Source: Sphingobium sp. (GTDB lineage Bacteria; Pseudomonadota; Alphaproteobacteria; Sphingomonadales; Sphingomonadaceae). From it: a stretch of DNA of 20,406 bases. The notes beneath the pieces were generated by a model. The model had not been told where the DNA came from. It worked only from the letters and a program-made list of their open reading frames with translations, and made no database searches. This document shows positions 15,892 to 20,406 of the stretch, in pieces. The DNA is taken from assembly GCA_030148625.1 (NCBI GenBank), contig JASBTC010000310.1, forward strand, positions 1 through 20,406, in the 5' to 3' direction. Made by a program: the position numbers and the translations under genes. The first letter of the stretch is position 1; every line of letters begins with the position of its first letter.

Positions 15892-16422
15892 TCAACGCTT
15901 GAGGACGGTCACCTGGGGGTTCAGCGCGATCAGCGACTGGAGATAGCTGCGCGGTTTCTTCATCAGCGGCTTGGGAAAGGTCACTTTCAGCCCGGCCGCC
16001 TGCGCGGCCTCGCCGACGAAATGCACGCAATTGGCGCTGCCCAGATTGTAGCTCGGGCTCTTGCGCACCCGCCACCGTTCGACCACCGCCAGCATCGCGC
16101 GATATTGCGCGTCGGTCAGCGTCACCATGAACTGCGCATCGCTTTGCGCGATATAATGGGGGTCGGCGGTATCGAGCCGGCCGGCGACCGAACCGAACAG
16201 GATTGCGGGCGTCACCGATTTTGGCGTGAAGCCGTAATTGGTGTCGACCGGCGTGCCCTCCGCGACGGTCTTGCCCTTCAGCGTGAAGAAGGCGTGCGGG
16301 AAATGCTCGCCGAATTCGTGGCTGTAGAAAGTGGCGACCACCTGTGCCGCCACCGGCTGCGACACAGCGAGCAGCAGCAGGACGAGCGGCGCGAACACCA
16401 GGCGCAGGACGGACGAACGCAT
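15892..16422 (-). CDS. exported protein, possible permuted papain-like fold
   Basis: A 176-aa protein with a signal peptide (residues about 1-27, ending QPVAAQ). I do not recognise a named family. The mature part holds FPHAFFTLKG (41-50), a VDTNYGFTPKSV segment (59-70) and SPSYNLGSANCVHFVGEA (122-139). An early conserved-looking His (43) and a later N-C-x-H-F (Cys132) is the order seen in permuted NlpC/P60 or papain-like proteins, where the catalytic His precedes the Cys; this is an inference from pattern only. The gene begins 10 bp after the ABC permease/binding fusion, so it is probably co-transcribed and may act in the periplasm with that importer or simply share its promoter. Confidence 0.75.
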   Translation of the reverse strand: MRSSVLRLVFAPLVLLLLAVSQPVAAQVVATFYSHEFGEHFPHAFFTLKGKTVAEGTPVDTNYGFTPKSVTPAILFGSVAGRLDTADPHYIAQSDAQFMVTLTDAQYRAMLAVVERWRVRKSPSYNLGSANCVHFVGEAAQAAGLKVTFPKPLMKKPRSYLQSLIALNPQVTVLKR

Positions 16423-16432
16423 CGGCGGCCTT

Positions 16433-17965
16433 CTATCGTTCGCCGATCCGCGCGTCGAGCCAGCGCGCGACGGCCTGCGGGCTCTGCTTGTCGGTATCGC
16501 GATCGACGCGATAATTCGCCTCGCGCATGGTTTCGACCGGAATGGCGTTCACCAGCGGCCGCAATGCCGCGACGAAGCGCGCATCGCCGGCGCGGCGCGG
16601 GGCCGCGAGCAGCAGCGCGTCATATCCCGGGATCGCACCCTTCGGATCGGCCAGCACCATCAGCTTCATCGCGGCGATCCGCCCGTCCGAGGAAAAGGCG
16701 GAGATGGCATCGGCCTGTCCGCTTTCGAGCGCGCGGAACATGAATGTGGGGCTATAGGCGCGCTGGGCGGCGAAGCGCAGCGGATAGGCGCGGCGCAGCA
16801 TCGCCCATTCGGGGCGTTCGAGAAATTCGAGATCGGCACCCAGCGTCATCTCCGCGCTCACCCGCGCCAGATCGTCGATCGTCCTGAGCCCGAGCCGTTG
16901 CGCATCGGCGCCGCGCACCGCCAGCGCATAGGCATTTTCGAAGCCGAGCGGACCGATCAGCGAGACGTGGTGCGCGCGCTTCGCCCAGTCGCCGATCGCG
17001 GCGATCATCGCGCCGCGCGCGGGCACGTCGCCGCGCTTCATCTCGTTGGTCCACAATGTCCCCGAATAATCGACATAGACGTCGATATCGCCCGCCGCGA
17101 GCGCCCGGAAGATCACGGCCGAGCCCAGCCCTTCGCGATATTCGACCCGATATCCGGCCGCGCTCAGCCGGTCGCCGATCAGCCGCGCCAATATATATTG
17201 TTCGGAGAAATTCTTGGCGCCGATCACCACCGTATCGCGCGCCGGCGCGGGCATCAGCCGGGGCAGGGCGGCCGCGACGATGCCGCCTGCGAGCAGGACC
17301 AGCCCTGTCCAGACCCGGAACCGGCGCCGCTTTGCCAGGCCGAGCGCGATCAGCCCGAGCAGCGCATCGGCGGTCAGCGCCAGCGTGGCGGAGGCGAGGC
17401 AGCCGGTGAGGACCAGCGTCCAATCCTGCGTCTGGAGACCCGCGAAGATGAGGTCGCCCAGGCCGGGCTGTCCGACGGTGGTCGACAGGGTCGCTGCGCC
17501 GATCGTCCAGACCGCGGCGGTGCGGACGCCCGCCATCACCACCGGCGCCGCCAGCGGCGCTTCGACCAGCCGCAATTTCTGCCCCGGCGTCATGCCGACC
17601 CCGTCGGCCGCCTCGATCACCGCCGGATCGAGCCCGGTCAGGCCGGTGACCGCGTTGCGCAGGATCGGGAGCAATGCGTAGAGCGTGAGGGCAAGCAGCG
17701 AGGGCAGAAAGCCGAGCGCGGGAATGCCGCCGCCGACAAGCGCGGAGAGACCGAGCAGGATCGGATAGAAGAGCGCCAGCAAAGCCAGCGCGGGAATCGT
17801 CTGGATCAGGCTGGCAATGCCGAGCGCGATCCGGGCCAGGGCCGGGCGCCGCGCCGCGGCGACGGCCAGCGGCAGGCTGATCGCGAGCGCCAGCAGCAAC
17901 GCCGCCGCCGACAACAGGACATGCGCCGCAAGCAGGCCGGGCAGGCGGGCCAGCGCCTCGCTCAC
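16433..17965 (-). CDS. ABC importer permease fused to substrate-binding domain
   Basis: A 510-aa two-part protein. Residues about 10-215 form an OpuCB/ProW-type permease with about six helices and the EAA coupling loop EAADGVGMTPGQKLRLVEAP (118-137). A further helix (about 217-236) leads to a periplasmic binding domain (about 245-510) starting TVVIGAKNFSEQYILARLIG and holding DIDVYVDYSGTLW (293-305), typical of the OpuAC/glycine-betaine-like fold. Natural fusions of this kind import betaine, choline, bile salts or ergothioneine (EgtU in other bacteria); the ligand here is not identified. GTG start overlapping the ATPase stop as GTGA (17962-17965) indicates coupling. Confidence 0.92.
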   Translation of the reverse strand: MSEALARLPGLLAAHVLLSAAALLLALAISLPLAVAAARRPALARIALGIASLIQTIPALALLALFYPILLGLSALVGGGIPALGFLPSLLALTLYALLPILRNAVTGLTGLDPAVIEAADGVGMTPGQKLRLVEAPLAAPVVMAGVRTAAVWTIGAATLSTTVGQPGLGDLIFAGLQTQDWTLVLTGCLASATLALTADALLGLIALGLAKRRRFRVWTGLVLLAGGIVAAALPRLMPAPARDTVVIGAKNFSEQYILARLIGDRLSAAGYRVEYREGLGSAVIFRALAAGDIDVYVDYSGTLWTNEMKRGDVPARGAMIAAIGDWAKRAHHVSLIGPLGFENAYALAVRGADAQRLGLRTIDDLARVSAEMTLGADLEFLERPEWAMLRRAYPLRFAAQRAYSPTFMFRALESGQADAISAFSSDGRIAAMKLMVLADPKGAIPGYDALLLAAPRRAGDARFVAALRPLVNAIPVETMREANYRVDRDTDKQSPQAVARWLDARIGER

Positions 17966-18726
17966 CCCTGCTGCTCCAGCCGGCGCAGCCGCTCCGCCTG
18001 CGCGCGGGGCACCGCGACCAGTGCATCGGCGCCCGCACCCGCCCGCCCGGCGAGCAATGCCTGTGGCGTCGCGTCGGCGACGATGCGCCCCGCCGCCATC
18101 ACCAGCACGCGATCGGCGAGCAGCAAGGCTTCGGCCATATCGTGGGTGACGAGCAGGGTCGTCAGCCCCAGCCGGTCGTGAAGCGCGCGATAGGCGGTGC
18201 CCAGCTGATCGCGGGTCACCGGGTCGAGCGCACCGAACGGCTCGTCCATCAGCATCAGCGCGGGTTCGAGCGCCAGCGCCCGCGCGACGCCGACGCGCTG
18301 GCGCTGGCCGCCCGACAGCGCATCGGGCATGCGGCCCGCCATGTCGCGCGGCAGATCGACCAGATCGAGCAGCGCCGCGACGCGGTCGCCCGGATCGCGG
18401 CGATCGAGGCGGAAACCGATCGCGATATTCTCCGCGACGCTCATATGCGGGAACAGCCCGACATTCTGGAAGACATAGCCGATCCGCCGGCGCAGCAGGG
18501 GCGGCGGGAGGCCGGCAATGTCCTCGCCATCGATCGAGACGCTGCCGCCATCGGGCTGGACCAGCCGGTTGACGGTCTTGAGCAAAGTCGTCTTGCCCGA
18601 TCCAGATCCGCCGACCAGCGCGACGAAGCTGCCGCGCGCGATCGAGAGCGACAGCGAATCGACCGCCGCCCGGCCGTCATAGGCCTTGGTCACGGCGTCG
18701 AAACGGACTGCGGGGGCATCGGCCAT
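17962..18726 (-). CDS. osmoprotectant-type ABC importer ATPase
   Basis: A 254-aa ABC ATPase that powers the adjacent permease. Walker A is GGSGSGKT (39-46), the Q-loop follows in YVFQNVG (84-90), the signature is LSGGQ (137-141), and Walker B is LMLMDEP (157-163) with GALD after it and the switch His in LLVTHDMAEA. It resembles OpuCA/ProV-type ATPases but lacks the C-terminal CBS domains that sense ionic strength in OpuA/OpuCA, so osmotic control at the protein level is not indicated. First gene of the minus-strand operon; its start faces the SDR gene across a 181-bp gap containing a dispersed repeat. Confidence 0.93.
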   Translation of the reverse strand: MADAPAVRFDAVTKAYDGRAAVDSLSLSIARGSFVALVGGSGSGKTTLLKTVNRLVQPDGGSVSIDGEDIAGLPPPLLRRRIGYVFQNVGLFPHMSVAENIAIGFRLDRRDPGDRVAALLDLVDLPRDMAGRMPDALSGGQRQRVGVARALALEPALMLMDEPFGALDPVTRDQLGTAYRALHDRLGLTTLLVTHDMAEALLLADRVLVMAAGRIVADATPQALLAGRAGAGADALVAVPRAQAERLRRLEQQG

Positions 18727-18740
18727 CGCGACGTTCTAGA

Positions 18741-18785
18741 GCGCTTCCCGAAAAAGTGGGAACCGGTTTTTCGGCCGGGAAGCGC
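18741..18785. repeat. alphaproteobacterial inverted-repeat element
   Basis: Outer arms GCGCTTCCCG (18741-18750) and CGGGAAGCGC (18776-18785) are perfect complements. An alternative inner pair CCGAAAAA (18748-18755) and TTTTTCGG (18767-18774) surrounds GTGGGAACCGG. I recall this GAAAAAGTGGGAACCGG core as a common dispersed intergenic element in alphaproteobacteria (not searched). It lies 14 bp upstream of the ATPase start and ahead of the SDR gene. Confidence 0.7.
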
Positions 18786-18814
18786 CCAGGAAAGGCTCTG
18801 GAACATCGTGCCGC

Positions 18815-18845
18815 TTGATCTAACTGACCATTATGTAAGTAATGG
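18815..18845 (+). promoter_or_regulatory. candidate SDR promoter with overlapping operator-like palindrome
   Basis: TTGATC (18815-18820) and AGTAAT (18838-18843), 17 bp apart, could be -35 and -10 boxes. The spacer holds an imperfect palindrome TAACTGAC-CATTAT-GTAAGTAA (18821-18842, six of eight arm positions paired) and an overlapping perfect one, CCATTA-TGTAAG-TAATGG (18828-18845). A repressor bound there would block the promoter. The arm resembles ACTGAC-type TetR-family operators. Confidence 0.35.
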
Positions 18846-18907
18846 CGGGAATCCGGCTGGCACCCGCATCGTCATTGTGGTTTGCTGCGTTCAATTGGGA
18901 GAGGAGC

Positions 18908-19696
18908 ATGAAGTCGATCTTCATCACCGGTGGCGGATCGGGCATCGGGCGGGCGGCGGCGCTGCTGTTCGCCGAGCGTGGCTGGTTCGTCGGGCTTGCC
19001 GATGTCAACGAGGCGGGCCTTGCCGAAACCGCGGCGATGCTGCCCGAAGGCCGATCGAGCACGCATCGGATGGACGTGCGCGATCGCGCGCAGTGGCAGG
19101 CGGCGCTCGACGGCTTCTCCGTGGCGAGCGGCGGCCGGCTCGACATATTGTTCAACAATGCCGGGATCGCCGGCGGCGGCCAGTTCGAGATGAGCAATCC
19201 CGAGGACAGCGACCGGCTGATCGACGTCAATCTGAAGGGCGTGATCAACGGCGCGCATATGGCGCTGCCCCTGCTCAAGGCGACGCCGGGTTCCTGCATG
19301 GTCAACACCTGTTCGGCCGCCGGCATCTATGGCGGTCCCGGCCTGGCGGTCTATGCGGCGAGCAAGTTCGGGGTGCGCGGCTTCACCGAGGCGCTCGACA
19401 TCGAGTGGCGGCCGCTGGGCATCAAGGTGCGCTCGATCATGCCGAGCTTCATCGATACGCCGTTGCTGAGCGTGGTGACGGCGGGCAGCAACGGCACCGC
19501 GCGCGAGAATGTCGCGGCCGCGGGCCTCGAATTCACGCCCGTCGAACAGGTGGCGCAGGCGGCGTGGGATGCCGCGCATGGCGACAGGGTCCATATAATT
19601 ATCGGCAAGACCGCGAAGTCGCTGGCGTTTGCGGCGCGCTGGATGCCCGGCATGCTCCGCAAGAAGCTCGGCGTGCGGCTGGGGGCGAAGGAATAG
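18908..19696 (+). CDS. SDR family NAD(P)-dependent oxidoreductase
   Basis: A 262-aa classical short-chain dehydrogenase/reductase. The cofactor motif is TGGGSGIG (7-14), NNAG is at 83-86, and the catalytic residues are Ser136, Tyr149 and Lys153 (YAASK), plus Asn108 in DVNLKG. Asp32 after the second strand (GLADVNE) favours NAD over NADP. The substrate, some alcohol or ketone, is not evident. The ATG at 18908 has a strong GGAGAGGAG site; an in-frame ATG at 18842 lies inside the operator-like palindrome and is unlikely. The gene stands alone, with a repeat element after it. Confidence 0.92.
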   Translation: MKSIFITGGGSGIGRAAALLFAERGWFVGLADVNEAGLAETAAMLPEGRSSTHRMDVRDRAQWQAALDGFSVASGGRLDILFNNAGIAGGGQFEMSNPEDSDRLIDVNLKGVINGAHMALPLLKATPGSCMVNTCSAAGIYGGPGLAVYAASKFGVRGFTEALDIEWRPLGIKVRSIMPSFIDTPLLSVVTAGSNGTARENVAAAGLEFTPVEQVAQAAWDAAHGDRVHIIIGKTAKSLAFAARWMPGMLRKKLGVRLGAKE

Positions 19697-19734
19697 GCGT
19701 TTTGCCGAGCGCGCGGCGTTAGACATATCTCGGT

Positions 19735-19820
19735 CGTCATTGCGAGCCGCGCAGCGGTGAAGCAATCCAGCGATGTGTCGGGGCCCCCCTGGATTGCTTC
19801 GCCTTCGGCTCGCAATGACG
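19735..19820. repeat. compound inverted repeat between convergent genes
   Basis: Outer arms CGTCATTGCGAGCCG (19735-19749) and CGGCTCGCAATGACG (19806-19820) are perfect complements, as are inner arms GAAGCAATCCAG (19759-19770) and CTGGATTGCTTC (19789-19800). The CGTCATTGCGAG...GAAGCAATCCAG design is a dispersed repeat known to me from many proteobacteria (recalled). It can fold into a long hairpin from either strand and probably ends transcription of both the SDR and the dehydratase genes. Confidence 0.85.
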
Positions 19821-19834
19821 GCGGGGCTGGGCGG

Positions 19835-20125
19835 TCAATCCACCAGCGCGTCGATTGCTTCGGCCATTTCGATATCGCGTTCGGAGAGTCCGCCCGCATC
19901 ATGGGTGGTGAGCAGGATGTCGACGCGGTTGTAGACATTGGACCATTCGGGATGATGATCGGCCGCCTCGGCCAGCATGGCGACGCGCGTCATGAAGGCG
20001 AAGGCTTCAGAGAAATTCTCGAAGGTGAAGCTGCGCGAGATCGCGTCGCGCGCTTCGTCGTGATCCCAGTCGGGAAGCCCGTCGAGCGCGTCCTCGCGCT
20101 CCGCTTCGCTGAGCTGATCCACCAT
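19835..20125 (-). CDS. phhB: 4a-hydroxytetrahydrobiopterin dehydratase
   Basis: A 96-aa pterin-4a-carbinolamine dehydratase, which dehydrates the pterin product of aromatic amino-acid hydroxylases so it can be recycled. The signature is complete: [16 protein letters not shown] (56-70) with the catalytic-type His57 and His58, then [11 protein letters not shown] (74-84) with His75. Length is typical. The ATG at 20125 has GGGAGAG seven bases upstream, which rules out the longer reading from 20173. No phenylalanine hydroxylase gene is in the window, so the symbol reflects family only; it could also serve molybdopterin or another pterin pathway. It is divergent from the metallopeptidase gene with 46 bp between. 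Confidence 0.93.
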   Translation of the reverse strand: MVDQLSEAEREDALDGLPDWDHDEARDAISRSFTFENFSEAFAFMTRVAMLAEAADHHPEWSNVYNRVDILLTTHDAGGLSERDIEMAEAIDALVD

Positions 20126-20171
20126 GCGTCTCTCCCTAGGCAATTCCCGGCTATTCTGCTTATGTCGCGGC

Positions 20172-20406
20172 ATGTCGGGAACAGGTCAACAGGCGCGCTA
20201 CGCGCCGAGTGCTGCGGATATCGAGGCGCTGGCGCGCACCGCGATGGAGCGGCTGCCCGAGGGGTTCCGCGTCCATCTGGCGGGTGTGCTGCTGATCGTC
20301 GAGGATTTCGCGGAAGAGGCGATTCTCGACGAGATGGGGATCGAGGATCCGTTCGACCTGACCGGCCTGTATTCGGGCCGGCCGATCGGCCAGCCCGCCG
20401 CGACCG
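20172..20406 (+). CDS. minimal zincin-like metallopeptidase (DUF1025), 5' part
   Basis: The first 78 codons of a gene that runs off the window end. The reading [20 protein letters not shown], then [25 protein letters not shown] and [16 protein letters not shown], is the conserved N-terminal part of small bacterial metallopeptidase-like proteins (Zincin_1 family, about 120-140 aa). The VEDFA...[14 protein letters not shown] pattern is the recognition point. The expected HExxH motif lies beyond the end of the window, so activity cannot be judged. The ATG at 20172 is the only start that gives the family N-terminus; there is no strong ribosome site. Confidence 0.75.
   Translation, partial: MSGTGQQARYAPSAADIEALARTAMERLPEGFRVHLAGVLLIVEDFAEEAILDEMGIEDPFDLTGLYSGRPIGQPAAT

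Noticed and set aside
16331..18181. A 616-codon plus-strand frame opposite the ABC importer genes.
   Set aside because: The translation is Arg/Gln/Asp-rich with no recognisable domain, while the minus strand carries clear ABC motifs.
18142..19722. A 526-codon plus-strand frame overlapping both the ATPase (antisense) and the SDR gene (other frame).
   Set aside because: It crosses a repeat element and two real genes; no domain is readable.
1..20406. Mobile element, prophage, defence island or CRISPR array.
   Set aside because: No transposase, integrase, phage structural gene, attachment-site duplication or regularly spaced direct repeats were seen; only dispersed non-coding inverted repeats are present.

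Overview
The window is dense, GC-rich chromosomal DNA that most resembles an alphaproteobacterium of the order Sphingomonadales (Sphingomonas-like). This is inferred from three things: the rpmF-plsX-fabH-ihfA-merR gene order, a class I (not class II) lysyl-tRNA synthetase, and several dispersed inverted-repeat families that I know from sphingomonad and related genomes. No phage, transposase, integrase, CRISPR array, rRNA or tRNA was recognised. Codon usage looks uniform throughout, so most of the window reads as ordinary core genome.

Layout. 15-1349: a CDF-like cation-transporter homologue converges on a MAPEG membrane protein. 1545-4550 (+): ribosomal protein L32 (rpmF), phosphate acyltransferase (plsX), ketoacyl-ACP synthase III (fabH), IHF alpha (ihfA) and a MerR-type regulator. 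plsX and fabH overlap by ATGA, and ihfA appears to have its own sigma-70 promoter. 4640-8416 (-): an overlapping operon of a DinG/XPD-type Fe-S helicase, a SixA-like histidine phosphatase and a GNAT acetyltransferase. 8457-10531 (+): lysK and a translationally coupled GNAT acetyltransferase. 10532-10984: repeat-rich intergenic DNA with two families of inverted repeat and one doubtful small membrane-protein ORF.

10985-13406 (-): an exported DUF885 metallopeptidase-like protein and, upstream of it, an RcnB-family periplasmic protein. 13614-15080 (+): an exported serine hydrolase of the beta-lactamase/class C fold, ending exactly where the convergent PEP-mutase/isocitrate-lyase-family gene (15081-15842, -) ends. 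15892-18726 (-): an osmoprotectant-type ABC importer made of an ATPase and a natural permease/substrate-binding fusion, followed 10 bp later by an exported protein with a possible permuted papain-like His/Cys pair. 18908-19696 (+): an SDR oxidoreductase whose promoter region holds a candidate operator. 19835-20125 (-): pterin-4a-carbinolamine dehydratase. 20172 to the end (+): the start of a minimal zincin-like metallopeptidase.

How the genes fit together. The left third is housekeeping: translation, phospholipid and fatty-acid initiation, nucleoid architecture and DNA repair. The right half is envelope and periplasm oriented, with five products carrying signal peptides or membrane domains. 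I found no clear undescribed multigene system. The best leads are the CDF homologue with all four transport-site ligands apparently replaced, the degenerate exonuclease-like N-terminus on the helicase, and the exported Cys/His protein coupled to the fused ABC importer.
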